DNA from: Pseudomonas sp. Leaf58
GTDB lineage: Bacteria; Pseudomonadota; Gammaproteobacteria; Pseudomonadales; Pseudomonadaceae
Assembly (NCBI RefSeq): GCF_003627215.1
Contig: NZ_CP032677.1
Span: 3,787,501 to 3,851,500 of the forward strand
Direction: 5' to 3'
Length of the DNA: 64,000 bases
Under the pieces are notes generated by a model. It ran no database searches. It had not been told where the DNA came from and was given only the letters and a program-made list of their open reading frames with translations. The translations under genes and the position numbers were made by a program. Shown piece by piece: positions 1-8,541 of this stretch. The stretch's first letter is position 1; every line of letters starts with the position of its first letter.

Positions 1-909
1 CTGGTCGGGGTTGAACTGCTCGGAGGTCGACTCCACCGCGCTGAAGTCCAGGTCGGCAGACACTTCGGCCTTGTAGCGGTCATTGCCCAGCACCGGCTGC
101 AGGATGTTGTGCACACGCTGGGTAAGCATGCCCTCCACCCGGCGGCTGTAGTCGAACTGCTTGCCCGCCTGGGTCAGGGTCGTGTCCTGGACTTGTTCGG
201 ACAGCAGGTTGCCCTTCTGGTCGACCACGGTGACCTGGGACTTGTCCAGTTCGGGCACGCTAGTGGCCACCAGGTTGATGATGGCCATCACCTGCCCGGC
301 TTCCAGAGCGCGGCCCGGGTACAGCTCGACCAGTACCGAGGCGCTGGGCTTGCGTTCGTCACGCACGAACACCGAACTTTTCGGGATAGCCAAGTGAACA
401 CGCGCGGCCTTGACGTTGTTCAGGCTGGATACGGTGCGCGCCAGCTCGCCTTCCAGGCTGCGGCGGTAACGGGTGGCTTCCATGAACTGGCTGGTGCCCA
501 GGCCCTGCTCCTTGTCGAGCAGTTCGAAGCCGACATTGCCATCGCTCGGCGCCACGCCGGCGGCGGCCAGCTTCAGGCGCGCACGGGAGAGGTCGTCGGC
601 CTTGACCAGCAGAGCGCCAGAGTTGGGCTCGACGTTGTAGGGAATGTCGGCAGCGGCCAGGGTGTCCATGACCTGCTTGGTGTCCATGCCCGCCAGGCTG
701 CCGTACAGCGGGCGGTAATCGGGTTGTTGCGACCACAGCACCACAGCGAAGCCGATCGCCACGCTGGCCGCCAGGCCGACCATGAGGCCGATCTGACGCA
801 GCATGGGCATCTGCGATATGTTTTCCAGGAACGACAGGCCAAACAGCGGCGGTTTGGCCGCTGGCGAGCCAGTCTTGGCGGGGGCGTTGTCGACGACTGC
901 TTCAGCCAT
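1..909 (-). CDS. fliF: Flagellar MS-ring protein FliF, C-terminus cut by window edge
   Basis: FliF forms the inner-membrane MS ring on which the basal body and export gate are built. The frame reads from an ATG at 909 (Met-Ala-Glu-Ala-Val) to base 1 without a stop, giving 303 residues of a protein usually near 590. A membrane segment lies around residues 38-60 (QIGLMVGLAASVAIGFAVVL), followed by the YscJ/FliF-type region with PDYRPLYGSL, PYNVEPNSGALLV and RVHLAIPKSSVFVRDE. The C-terminal FliG-binding part lies outside the window. It follows fliE by 15 bases, so the two are probably co-transcribed from the sigma-54 site before fliE. Confidence 0.95.
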   Translation of the reverse strand, partial: MAEAVVDNAPAKTGSPAAKPPLFGLSFLENISQMPMLRQIGLMVGLAASVAIGFAVVLWSQQPDYRPLYGSLAGMDTKQVMDTLAAADIPYNVEPNSGALLVKADDLSRARLKLAAAGVAPSDGNVGFELLDKEQGLGTSQFMEATRYRRSLEGELARTVSSLNNVKAARVHLAIPKSSVFVRDERKPSASVLVELYPGRALEAGQVMAIINLVATSVPELDKSQVTVVDQKGNLLSEQVQDTTLTQAGKQFDYSRRVEGMLTQRVHNILQPVLGNDRYKAEVSADLDFSAVESTSEQFNPDQ

Positions 910-924
910 GGTTTACATCCGTCC

Positions 925-1257
925 TCAAACCGGCATCTGCATGATGTCCTGATACGCCTGGACCAGCTTGTTGCGCACCTGAGTCATGGCCTGCATCGAA
1001 ACGCTGGCTTTTTGCGAAGCGATCATCACGTCAGTCAGGTCGACGCCGCTCTTGCCGATTTCAAAGGCGTTGGCCAGCTGGGTGGAAGCCTGCTGAGTTT
1101 CATGCACCTTGCCGATGGCCTGGCCGAGCATGTCGGCAAAGGTACTTTGCCCTGGCGCCAGCTCAGGGGCCGCGGACACCTTTGGCAGCGACATGGCATC
1201 GGCCTGCATGGCCCGCATGTCCAACATCAGACGATTGAATTCAACACCTTGGCTCAT
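925..1257 (-). CDS. fliE: Flagellar hook-basal body protein FliE
   Basis: FliE is the small adaptor joining the MS ring to the proximal rod and is exported early. The 110-residue length fits the family (about 104-110). The C-terminal half shows the expected signature: [18 protein letters not shown] followed by [13 protein letters not shown]. It is first in the fliE-fliF transcription unit, whose later genes (fliG onward in other pseudomonads) lie beyond base 1. A near-perfect sigma-54 site lies 62 bases upstream of the start. Confidence 0.96.
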   Translation of the reverse strand: MSQGVEFNRLMLDMRAMQADAMSLPKVSAAPELAPGQSTFADMLGQAIGKVHETQQASTQLANAFEIGKSGVDLTDVMIASQKASVSMQAMTQVRNKLVQAYQDIMQMPV

Positions 1258-1318
1258 GACCCTTCTCTCTCCTGCGGCCGCATTTTTTTGACACTCATGC
1301 GGCGAATAGCCTACCTAA

Positions 1319-1333
1319 GCAACAAAGGTGCCA
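1319..1333 (-). promoter_or_regulatory. Sigma-54 promoter of fliE operon
   Basis: On the minus strand the site reads TGGCAC-CTTTG-TTGC, with GG and GC separated by exactly 10 bases, a full match to the -24/-12 consensus. Transcription would begin near 1307, giving a leader of about 50 bases before fliE. In Pseudomonas this operon belongs to the sigma-54-dependent flagellar class; that is known biology, not shown here. Confidence 0.85.
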
Positions 1334-1398
1334 GCCTTCGCCCCCCCTTTCACGGGGCCACCTAGCCCCTGCGGGCGCGCAGCAGGATGAGTCGCTCG

Positions 1399-2754
1399 TC
1401 AGCCGAACAGGCTGGCTTCGACGTCAAACCCGGCATCACGCATCTGCGCCAGCTTGTAGCGCAAGGTACGCGGGCTGATGCCCAGGCGTTCGGCGGCCTC
1501 TTTGCGGCGACCACGCTCGGCGCGCAGGGTGTCGATGATCATCTGGTACTCGTGCCGGCGCATGTCATCACCCAGGCCGCTGGCTTCAACCGCCAGTTCC
1601 GGAGCTGGCGTGGAGCCCGCCGACAATGGAATGGCGCCTGCCAGACAGAAATCCGCCGCCTCGATCACCCCGCCCTGCTGCAGGATCAACGCCCGCTGCA
1701 AGGCATTGTCCAGTTCACGCACGTTGCCCGGCCAGGCATGCCCCTGCAGGCAGGCCCGCGCCTGCGGTGACAGGCGCACCGGGGCGTGCTTCATCTTGGC
1801 CACATGGCGCGCCAACAGGCGCTCGGCCAACTGCAGAATATCCCCCGGCCGCTCACGCAGCGGGCGCCAGGCCAGCGGGAATACCGACAGGCGGTAATAC
1901 AGGTCTTCACGGAAACGCCCGGCAGCCACTTCACCCGCCAGGTCGCGGTTGGTGGTGGCCAGCACGCGGATATCCAGGCTGATGGGCTTGCGCCCACCTA
2001 CCCGCTCCACCTCGCGCTCTTGCAGCACGCGCAGCAGTTTGGCCTGCAAGGCCATGGGCATTTCCGAGATTTCGTCGAGCAGCAGGGTGCCACCTTCGGC
2101 CTGCTCGAACTTGCCAGCCTGGGCGGCGATAGCACCGGTGAAGGCGCCCTTCTCATGACCGAACAGGGTGGCCTCAAGCATGTTGTCGGGGATGGCCGCG
2201 CAGTTGATCGCCACGAAAGGCTGCGCCGCCCGTGGCGACTGCTGATGAATGTAGCGCGCCAGCACCTCTTTACCGGTACCGGACTCACCAGAAATCAGCA
2301 CCGTCGAGTCACTGCGCGCCACCCGGGCAGCCAGCTCCAGCAACTGCCGGCTGGCCGGCTCGCAGGCCACTGGGCCTTCATCGCCACTCAAGCGCCCAGC
2401 AGCATGCCGCTCAACCAGGTTGAGCAACGCCTTGGGCTCGAACGGTTTGACCAAGTAGTCGGCGGCACCCTGGCGCATGGCCTCGACGGCACGCTCCACG
2501 GCAGCATGCGCCGTCATCAATAGCACCGGCAGTTGCGGCTGCTGGCGGCGTAACTGAGCCAGCAGTTGGTGCCCATCCATACCAGGCATGTTCACATCGC
2601 TGACCACCAGGCTATAGGCGTCATCCAGCACCGCCGCCAGGGCCTCTTCGGCACTGCCCACCGCTCGGTAAGCGAAACCACCGATCTCCAGGGTATCGCC
2701 CAGCGCTTGACGCAATACTCGGTCGTCCTCGACCAGCAACACCTTGATGGCCAC
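1399..2754 (-). CDS. fleR: Sigma-54-dependent flagellar response regulator FleR
   Basis: FleR is the response regulator partner of FleS and activates sigma-54 promoters of mid-class flagellar operons. From the start chosen here it has 451 residues: a receiver domain with phospho-acceptor Asp53 (SDVNMPGMD), an AAA+ domain with Walker A GESGTGKE (156-163) and the sigma-54 contact loop GAFTGA (203-208), and a C-terminal Fis-type helix-turn-helix ([16 protein letters not shown]). I chose the GTG at 2754: it overlaps the fleS stop as TAGTG, has GGAGAG upstream, and starts directly at the receiver domain ([10 protein letters not shown]). A longer upstream reading lies inside fleS and is rejected. 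Confidence 0.95.
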   Translation of the reverse strand: MAIKVLLVEDDRVLRQALGDTLEIGGFAYRAVGSAEEALAAVLDDAYSLVVSDVNMPGMDGHQLLAQLRRQQPQLPVLLMTAHAAVERAVEAMRQGAADYLVKPFEPKALLNLVERHAAGRLSGDEGPVACEPASRQLLELAARVARSDSTVLISGESGTGKEVLARYIHQQSPRAAQPFVAINCAAIPDNMLEATLFGHEKGAFTGAIAAQAGKFEQAEGGTLLLDEISEMPMALQAKLLRVLQEREVERVGGRKPISLDIRVLATTNRDLAGEVAAGRFREDLYYRLSVFPLAWRPLRERPGDILQLAERLLARHVAKMKHAPVRLSPQARACLQGHAWPGNVRELDNALQRALILQQGGVIEAADFCLAGAIPLSAGSTPAPELAVEASGLGDDMRRHEYQMIIDTLRAERGRRKEAAERLGISPRTLRYKLAQMRDAGFDVEASLFG

Positions 2755-3971
2755 TACATGCTCTCCGCCAATTGCCCGTCGATCAACGGCAGCGCCACCC
2801 GCACGCAGGTACCCCGGCCGACCTTCGAGCGCAGGCTGAGGGTACCCTGGTGCGCGCGCACCACGGCCTTGACCACGGCCAGACCCAGGCCTGTGCCGGT
2901 GGCCTTGGTAGTAAGAAACGGCTCGCCCAGGCGGCCAAGCAAATGCGCCTCGATACCACTGCCGGCATCGCTGACGCACAAGTGCAAGGTACGCTCGCGG
3001 CGGAACAGGTGCACCTTTAGCCGCGCCGGGCCGTCGCTGGCCTGGATGGCATTCTCGACCAGGTTGAGCAAGGCGCCGACCAGCGTGTCGCGGTTACACA
3101 GCAACTCGCCCAGATGGCTGTCGCACTGCCAGCGCACGGCGTGCCCCTGCACATGCGCCTGGGCTGCCTGCTGCAAGGCCTGGAACAAGGCTTTCGGGGT
3201 TGTCCGGTCACCCAGCGGCAGCTCGCCACGGGCGAATACCAGCATGTCGCGCACCTGGTGTTCCAGCTCGTGCAAGCGCTCCTTCAAGGTCCCGGCAAAG
3301 CGCTGTCGGGTTTCCTCGCTCAGCGCTTGCTGGCTATCGGCCAGGTGGCTGGCGTAGAGCATGGCGGCCGACAGCGGCGTGCGGATCTGGTGGGCCAGCG
3401 AGGCAACCATGCGCCCCAGCGACGACAGGCGCTCGTGGCGGGCCAGCTGGTCTTGCAGGCGACGGGTTTCAGTCAAGTCGTTGAGCAACACCAACTGGCC
3501 GGGCTCGGCATCCAGAGAGCGGGTGGCGATGGACAGCCGGCGACCGTCACGCAGCGAGACTTCGTGACCGTCGTCCTTGCGTGGGGCGAAGCTGCGGGCG
3601 ATCACCTGGCGCCACAATTGACCGATCAGCGGCTCGCCAAGCAGTTCGCAGGCGGCCGGGTTGGCTTCGCGCACCAGGCCCTGGCCGTCGATCACGATGA
3701 CCCCGCCGGGCAGCAGGGCCAGCAGGTTTTGCAGGCGATTGGCCAGGCGCTCTTTTTCGCTCAGCTCGTCGATACGCTGGGCACTGACCACCGCCAGCTC
3801 GCCCTTCAGTTCGCTGACCCGGGCCTCGAGCAGGCTGTAGGACTGGCTCAGCTGGCTGGACACCTGATTGAACAGGGCGAAGGCTTGCTCGACACCCTGG
3901 CGGCTTTCCTGCTCGACCGGGGTTTGCCCCTGCGGATCAGGGGCTCGGGATAGGTGGGCGGCCTGGGGCAT
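2754..3971 (-). CDS. fleS: Flagellar sensor histidine kinase FleS
   Basis: FleS phosphorylates FleR. The 405-residue protein has no obvious membrane segment. It has an N-terminal coiled-coil-like stretch (about 25-82), a PAS-like domain (about 85-170, LPGGVIVIDGQGLVREANPA), a HisKA box with His194 (LAHQIRTP), an N box with Asn307 (NLVENAI), and G boxes (DAGSGI and GTGLGLAVV). All kinase motifs are intact. It overlaps fleR by one base, and a sigma-54 site lies 55 bases upstream. The cytosolic location fits the Pseudomonas FleS family, whose signal is not known. Confidence 0.95.
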   Translation of the reverse strand: MPQAAHLSRAPDPQGQTPVEQESRQGVEQAFALFNQVSSQLSQSYSLLEARVSELKGELAVVSAQRIDELSEKERLANRLQNLLALLPGGVIVIDGQGLVREANPAACELLGEPLIGQLWRQVIARSFAPRKDDGHEVSLRDGRRLSIATRSLDAEPGQLVLLNDLTETRRLQDQLARHERLSSLGRMVASLAHQIRTPLSAAMLYASHLADSQQALSEETRQRFAGTLKERLHELEHQVRDMLVFARGELPLGDRTTPKALFQALQQAAQAHVQGHAVRWQCDSHLGELLCNRDTLVGALLNLVENAIQASDGPARLKVHLFRRERTLHLCVSDAGSGIEAHLLGRLGEPFLTTKATGTGLGLAVVKAVVRAHQGTLSLRSKVGRGTCVRVALPLIDGQLAESM

Positions 3972-4025
3972 CGTGCTCTCTCGCGTGGCTGACCGTCATA
4001 AAAACGGTGTGTTGCCAGCGGTGTA

Positions 4026-4040
4026 GCAATAGCCGTGCCG
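4026..4040 (-). promoter_or_regulatory. Sigma-54 promoter of fleSR
   Basis: The minus strand reads CGGCAC-GGCTA-TTGC, with GG-N10-GC spacing. It departs from consensus only at the first base. The predicted start is near 4014, about 43 bases before fleS. FleQ-dependent sigma-54 control of fleSR is established in P. aeruginosa; it is inferred here from the site. Confidence 0.75.
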
Positions 4041-4066
4041 GAGATGGGGATTTTGTGCTGGGTGAA

Positions 4067-4140
4067 CCGGCCTCTTCGCGGGTAAACCCGCTCCTACATG
4101 GGTGTGGTAGCGGGCATGCCCGCGAAGAGGCCGCCACAGG
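4067..4140. repeat. REP pair in inverted orientation (REPIN)
   Basis: Two copies of a Pseudomonas REP face each other: CCTCTTCGCGGGTAAACCCG with CTCCTAC following, and the reverse form beginning GTAGCGGGCATGCCCGCGAA. They lie in the gap between fleQ and fleS, upstream of the sigma-54 site. Each copy has a GCGGG..CCCGC stem. Such pairs can fold in RNA and are mobilised by RAYT transposases; none is in this window. Confidence 0.8.
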
Positions 4141-4153
4141 CGACCGATAAGCG

Positions 4154-5629
4154 TCAATCTTCGGCCTGTTCCTCGCCGCCCTGGCGGCTCATGCCGTACT
4201 TACGCATCTTCTCGACCAGTGTGGTACGACGAATGCGCAAACGTTCAGCCGCACGGGCAACGATACCGTTGGCATCGTCCAGCGCCTGCTGGATCAGGCC
4301 CTGCTCCAGGCTACCCAGGTAGTCCTTCAGGTCCAGCCCTTCCGGCGGCAGCATGGCGTGGCTGCTGAAGTTGGGCGCGTGGCCGTTGATTGCCACACGC
4401 TCTTCCAGGTCACTGCGCAGGCTGTCGACCATCTGCTCGTCTTCGTCATCGACGTAGCGGAATTTCTTCGGCAGCTCGGACACGCCAATCACCCCGTACG
4501 GGTGCATGATCGCCATGCGCTCGACCAGGTTGGCCAGCTCGCGCACGTTGCCCGGCCAGCCGTGACGGCACAGCGACATGATCGAGGCCGAGTTGAAACG
4601 AATGGAGCCGCGCTTCTCGTGCTCCATGCGCGAGATCAGTTCGTTCATCAGCAGCGGAATGTCTTCTACCCGCTCACGCAACGGCGCCATCTCGATGGGG
4701 AACACGTTCAGGCGGTAGTACAGGTCTTCGCGGAAGGTGCCGTCCTCGATCATGGTCTCGAGGTTTTTATGGGTGGCGGCGATGATGCGTACATCAATGC
4801 TCTGGGTCTTGTTGCTGCCCACACGCTCGAAGGTACGCTCTTGCAGCACCCGCAGCAGCTTGACCTGCATCGGCAGCGGCATGTCGCCGATTTCGTCGAG
4901 GAACAGCGTGCCGCCATTGGCCAACTCGAAACGCCCGGCACGGCTGGTGATCGCCCCGGTAAAGGCGCCTTTCTCGTGGCCGAACAGTTCGCTTTCCAAC
5001 AACTCTGCCGGGATCGCGCCACAGTTGACCGGCACGAACGGCGCTTCGCGGCGCTTGGAATGGTAGTGCAGGTTGCGCGCCACCACTTCCTTGCCGGTGC
5101 CGGACTCACCCAAAATCAGCACGCTGGCGTCGGTATCGGCGACTTGTTGCATCATCTGCCGCACGTGCTGGATAGCACGGCTGGTGCCAACCAGGCTACG
5201 GAACAGGTTGGGCTCGCGCTGGCGCCCGCGCTCGCGCGCCTGGTCGTACATTTCGCGGTAAACCTGGGCACGGTGCAGCGAATCCAGCAGCTGGCTGTAG
5301 CTTGGCGGCATTTCCAGGTTGGAAAGCACCCGACGGCGAAGGTCTTCCGGCAGCTCGGCAGAAGAAATTTCACCTAAAAGCAAAACCGGAAGGAACTCAT
5401 CCCACCCAGCCACTGTCTTAACGAGCCCCAGGAGACTGCCCGGAGCGCTGACAGCACCGATGAGCACGCACAGCACCTCACGACTCGAGGACAATGGCTC
5501 GACCATGTGCTGCCAGTCCTGGCTCGAACAAGCGATGTTTTCTTCGCCGAGGAAATTCAGCACCACCGCCAAGTCGCGGCGGCGTGCGCTGTCGTCATCG
5601 ATCAGCAGAATTTTGGTTTCACGCCACAT
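4154..5629 (-). CDS. fleQ: Master flagellar regulator FleQ
   Basis: FleQ is the sigma-54 enhancer-binding protein at the top of the Pseudomonas flagellar cascade, and a c-di-GMP-responsive regulator of biofilm genes. Its 491 residues comprise a degenerate receiver domain (starts [17 protein letters not shown]), an AAA+ domain with Walker A GESGTGKE (174-181), GAFTGA (221-226) and Walker B FLDEIGD (243-249), and a C-terminal Fis-type helix-turn-helix ([15 protein letters not shown]). The LFRSLVG motif (142-148) contains Arg144, the c-di-GMP-binding arginine known in P. aeruginosa FleQ. Transcribed alone, with 167 bases to fliT. Confidence 0.97.
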   Translation of the reverse strand: MWRETKILLIDDDSARRRDLAVVLNFLGEENIACSSQDWQHMVEPLSSSREVLCVLIGAVSAPGSLLGLVKTVAGWDEFLPVLLLGEISSAELPEDLRRRVLSNLEMPPSYSQLLDSLHRAQVYREMYDQARERGRQREPNLFRSLVGTSRAIQHVRQMMQQVADTDASVLILGESGTGKEVVARNLHYHSKRREAPFVPVNCGAIPAELLESELFGHEKGAFTGAITSRAGRFELANGGTLFLDEIGDMPLPMQVKLLRVLQERTFERVGSNKTQSIDVRIIAATHKNLETMIEDGTFREDLYYRLNVFPIEMAPLRERVEDIPLLMNELISRMEHEKRGSIRFNSASIMSLCRHGWPGNVRELANLVERMAIMHPYGVIGVSELPKKFRYVDDEDEQMVDSLRSDLEERVAINGHAPNFSSHAMLPPEGLDLKDYLGSLEQGLIQQALDDANGIVARAAERLRIRRTTLVEKMRKYGMSRQGGEEQAED

Positions 5630-5734
5630 GCAATAGCAACTTCCCTAGTCATATCGGCGCCCTGCGGGGCGTGCTCGACATCATTCCGACTGAATGGTCA
5701 GTGTTCGGACGTCTGAAATTCGAAAACAGCCACT

Positions 5735-5763
5735 AGTAAAGTCAAAAAACACCTGTCAGTCAA
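5735..5763 (-). promoter_or_regulatory. Possible sigma-70 promoter of fleQ
   Basis: On the minus strand TTGACT and TTTACT are separated by 17 bases, about 105 bases before fleQ. The -35 matches 5 of 6 consensus bases and the -10 matches 4 of 6. The surrounding gap is AT-rich. fleQ is known to be sigma-70 dependent in P. aeruginosa, but this exact site is only a candidate. Confidence 0.35.
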
Positions 5764-5796
5764 ATTAATGGCGCATGGGTTTTGCAACATCTGTGG

Positions 5797-6093
5797 TCAG
5801 GTGAACAAATGGTATACCTTTGCCGCGCTCTGCGCCTGACGGATTTTCGTCATTTCATCGACCACAGATTGACGCTCGCCACTTGCAACCTCAATTAATT
5901 GGCGGTAAACGGCCAACAATTGCTCGAGGCTGGCACTGACATCGGCCTCATTGCCTTTCGCCCCGGTGACCATGTCACCGATGCGCAAGCGGCATTCCAG
6001 GTCCAACTCCCCTACCGCTGCCCAGTCACGCTCGGCCAGCGCTGCCAGGAGCATTTCGCGGGTTTGCTCGATACGGGCGATTACTTCGCTCAT
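5797..6093 (-). CDS. fliT: FliT-like flagellar chaperone (FleP-type)
   Basis: This small helical protein (98 aa from the start used) sits directly after fliS, where pseudomonads carry a FliT-like export chaperone, called FleP in P. aeruginosa. FliT family members bind the cap protein FliD. There are few sharp motifs; the sequence is an alpha-helical run with MLLAALAERDWAAVGELD and EQLLAVYRQLIEVA. I chose the ATG at 6093 because GGAGG lies 7 bases upstream; a longer reading starting at 6144 would overlap fliS. The assignment rests mostly on position and size. Confidence 0.75.
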   Translation of the reverse strand: MSEVIARIEQTREMLLAALAERDWAAVGELDLECRLRIGDMVTGAKGNEADVSASLEQLLAVYRQLIEVASGERQSVVDEMTKIRQAQSAAKVYHLFT

Positions 6094-6107
6094 GTCATCC
6101 TCCTTTA

Positions 6108-6503
6108 TCAGGAAGCCGACTCCTGATCGCCGATTGCGTCCCAACCTTCCTTCACGGTGATCAGCAGGCGCGCGACCTCGTCGATGATGGCAGGGTCGCC
6201 CGTGACGTTGGCTTCGATCAGGCGGCGGCTCATGTACATGTAGAGGCTGTCCAGCTCAGCCAGACTCTCGGCATGGTTTTCGAGATCAAGGCCCTCACGC
6301 AGGCCGCCGATGATGTCGATGGCCTTGCCGATGAGAATGCCTCGCTGCGCGATGTCATTGCGCGCTATGGCGCCTTTGGCCTGCGCCATGCGATCGAGGC
6401 CACCCTGCATGAGCATCTGCACCAGACGGTGCGGGCTGGCTTCGGACGTCTGCGCCGCGCCGTTGACTTTCTGGTACTGCCGAAGGGCCAACATCGGGTT
6501 CAT
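6108..6503 (-). CDS. fliS: Flagellin export chaperone FliS
   Basis: FliS binds the C-terminus of flagellin in the cytosol to prevent early polymerisation. The product is 131 residues from the chosen start (MNPMLALRQYQ), matching the family. Typical features are ASPHRLVQMLMQGGLDRM, then the helix around KAIDIIGGLREGLD and the conserved YMYMSRRLIEANVT. A GAGG ribosome site lies 8 bases before the ATG at 6503. A longer reading to 6560 adds 19 residues without a family match and is less likely. It is co-oriented with fliD and fliT. Confidence 0.93.
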   Translation of the reverse strand: MNPMLALRQYQKVNGAAQTSEASPHRLVQMLMQGGLDRMAQAKGAIARNDIAQRGILIGKAIDIIGGLREGLDLENHAESLAELDSLYMYMSRRLIEANVTGDPAIIDEVARLLITVKEGWDAIGDQESAS

Positions 6504-6586
6504 GGATCTGCCTCGTTGCTGCGGTGAAAAAGTTGCTTGTACCTGCTGTATCGCCTGCACGTCAAAAAACTTTAGGGATGAAGTAA

Positions 6587-6618
6587 AGCCCGGGGCATCC
6601 AGTGGATACCGCCGGGCT
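6587..6618 (-). terminator. Long hairpin after fliD, possible attenuator
   Basis: Starting 18 bases past the fliD stop, the minus strand holds AGCCCGG...CCGGGCT enclosing a second pairing GGTATCC...GGATGCC with a 3-base loop. The stem is about 14 pairs and one base is unpaired. No clean T run follows (TTTACTTC), so it may slow or process the fliD-fliS transcript rather than end it. Confidence 0.5.
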
Positions 6619-6635
6619 CTGGCAGCTTCAAGCGA

Positions 6636-8033
6636 TCAGGACTTCTTGGCCTGGGCGTTGATCGCTTCAAAGATCGAGGTAATCTGATCAGCCTGGGCTT
6701 TCATCTTGCCCAAAGCCGTGTCGAGGGCCACATATTTCTTGGTGAGCGATTCAGTGAGCGACGCCGTGCGACGCTCCAAGGCAGCCTGCTGATCACTTAG
6801 ATTCTTGGCGACTTTATCCAGGTTGGCCTTGCGCGCCGCCAGACTACCATCGGTAGCGTTGTATGGGTCAATGGCCTTGTTCATGCGCTCGAAGATGCCA
6901 TTGCTACCGGTAAATAGATTCTGTACCTCGCCACCCAGCTTCTTGTCGTCCATCGCAGCAGAGAACTTGGTGGCATTGAACTCAAGGGTGCCATCTTTCA
7001 TGGTATTGACGCCCAACTGGCTCAGCGTAGTCAGGCGATCCCCTCCCCCCGCTTCCGCCAACACTCCCCGCACGTCGGCCAGCAGCGAGCGAGTGGTAGG
7101 GTCGTTGGTCAGCGAACCCAACACCATATTGCCATTTGCATCCTTGCCGGTGCTTGTCAGCGAAGTGATCGCTTTCTGCAACGTGTTGTAGGCATCAACA
7201 AAACTCTGAACAGAGGTTTTCAAGCCATCATTGTTAGCCGCCACCGTCACCTTGGTGGTGACATCGGTCGCACTGACCCCGTTAAGCTCAAGCTGGATAC
7301 CACTAATGGCATCCTTGACGGTGTTCGAGGCACTTTTTACCTCGAGACCATCAATCATGACCAGCGCATCCTTGGCTACATCTGTAATGTAACCCGCGCC
7401 CTTGTCCGCCATCGATTCCGTGCCGTTGATATCCAGCCCCAGCCCGGCCACAGAAATATCAGAGTCGGCACCCGTGGTAGTAGAACCGAGCACTAGGCGA
7501 GCACCGTCCTCGCCCGTGATGATGTTGGCGGAAAAACCACTGCCCCCCAGCTCTTTGTTAATCTGGTCACGCACCGTTTGCAGCGTAGCATCGGCTCCCA
7601 CCTTGATGGTGTAGTCCTTGCCGCCCTGACTAATGACCAAATCACCGGCGGGAATGGTCGCACTAGCGCCATCCTCGAACGCCTGGCTCGCCACTTTGGA
7701 ACTGGTTGCCAGGTTTTTCACCTCGATACTGTAAGTACCCGCCACCGCGGTATTGCTTGCGGTAGCCTTGACGATACTTTCGCTCGCAGACGTCGCCGCG
7801 TAGGCATTGAAGGAGGGCGTAGTCTTGTCGTTGAGTTTGCTCATGGCCGTGGTGAAGGCCGTAAGTGCACTGCGTAGCGCACCAACCCCGGAGATGTACG
7901 CAGTATTGTTCGCAGTCTGGCGAGTGATTTGCGCCTTCTTGGCTGCAGTATCGGCATTGACCAGGACAGACACGATCTCGTTAATGTTGAGACCAGACCC
8001 TAGGCCTATACCAGAAGAAATTGGGCTTGCCAT
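6636..8033 (-). CDS. fliD: Flagellar filament cap protein FliD
   Basis: FliD forms the cap at the filament tip, guides flagellin assembly, and can act as a mucin adhesin in Pseudomonas. The 465-residue product starts with ISSGIGLGSGLNINEIVSVL, the family's N-terminal coiled-coil region. It ends in the helical C-terminus (LTKKYVALDTALGKMKAQADQ...). The middle (about 60-400) is the variable surface part, rich in Ser, Thr, Asn and Asp. It is followed by fliS and fliT, its likely chaperones. Confidence 0.96.
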   Translation of the reverse strand: MASPISSGIGLGSGLNINEIVSVLVNADTAAKKAQITRQTANNTAYISGVGALRSALTAFTTAMSKLNDKTTPSFNAYAATSASESIVKATASNTAVAGTYSIEVKNLATSSKVASQAFEDGASATIPAGDLVISQGGKDYTIKVGADATLQTVRDQINKELGGSGFSANIITGEDGARLVLGSTTTGADSDISVAGLGLDINGTESMADKGAGYITDVAKDALVMIDGLEVKSASNTVKDAISGIQLELNGVSATDVTTKVTVAANNDGLKTSVQSFVDAYNTLQKAITSLTSTGKDANGNMVLGSLTNDPTTRSLLADVRGVLAEAGGGDRLTTLSQLGVNTMKDGTLEFNATKFSAAMDDKKLGGEVQNLFTGSNGIFERMNKAIDPYNATDGSLAARKANLDKVAKNLSDQQAALERRTASLTESLTKKYVALDTALGKMKAQADQITSIFEAINAQAKKS

Positions 8034-8112
8034 ACTGTTGTCCCTCTCGTCAACGCGTCACCCCCGCTCCGGCAGGGCCGCCACACTTCACTTCATTGAT
8101 GCTCCGCGCCAG

Positions 8113-8472
8113 TCATACCTTGGCGTTGAACAAAACACTATTGACATCGCTCAGGCTGCGGGCAATCCGCAGGGCCTCCTCTGAAGGCAACTGCCGAATC
8201 AACTCTCCACTGTCAGTAGCGATGACCTTGACAACGATCTTGCCGGACTCTTCATCCGTGGAAAATTCCAGGTTGCGCTGCGACGCCTTCATGAATTTTT
8301 CGATTTCCGAGACGGCACTTTTAACCTTGTCGGCATCCTGCGCAGCGTTAAGGTCTTTTTTGTCTTCTTCGAGTTTTACTCGTTCCGTTGACCGGGTAAC
8401 CGGTTTTTCGGCAACCTGCTCGGCCGAACGTGCGGCCGGATAAGACAGGTTCAGCTTGACGCTCATGTCCAT
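8113..8472 (-). CDS. flaG: FlaG family flagellar protein (FleL-type)
   Basis: FlaG proteins lie between fliC and fliD in many polar flagellates and affect filament length; the mechanism is unclear. The product is 119 residues from the start used (MDMSVKLNLSY). The N-terminal half is charged and low in complexity (ERVKLEEDKKDLNAAQDADK). The C-terminal half shows the family motif: LEFSTDEESGKIVVKVIATD followed by GELIRQLPSEEAL. The start at 8472 follows GAGGTGG; the in-frame ATG 6 bases later is an alternative. It follows the fliC terminator, so it may depend on readthrough or its own promoter. Confidence 0.9.
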   Translation of the reverse strand: MDMSVKLNLSYPAARSAEQVAEKPVTRSTERVKLEEDKKDLNAAQDADKVKSAVSEIEKFMKASQRNLEFSTDEESGKIVVKVIATDSGELIRQLPSEEALRIARSLSDVNSVLFNAKV

Positions 8473-8491
8473 GCCCACCACCTCGCAATGT

Positions 8492-8525
8492 AAAAACGGG
8501 GAAGCGCCGCAAGGGCACTTCCCCG
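8492..8525 (-). terminator. Rho-independent terminator of fliC
   Basis: The minus strand reads CGGGGAAG, a mismatch, GCC, a short loop, GGC, a mismatch and CTTCCCCG, then TTTTT. The hairpin starts 17 bases after the fliC stop, where a highly expressed flagellin message should end. Confidence 0.88.
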
Positions 8526-8541
8526 CTAGCAACTAGGCAGA

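Noticed and set aside
2755..2979. Longer N-terminus for FleR
   Set aside because: The extra 75 residues overlap fleS in another frame and precede a normal receiver domain. The GTG at 2754 has a ribosome site and the TAGTG overlap.
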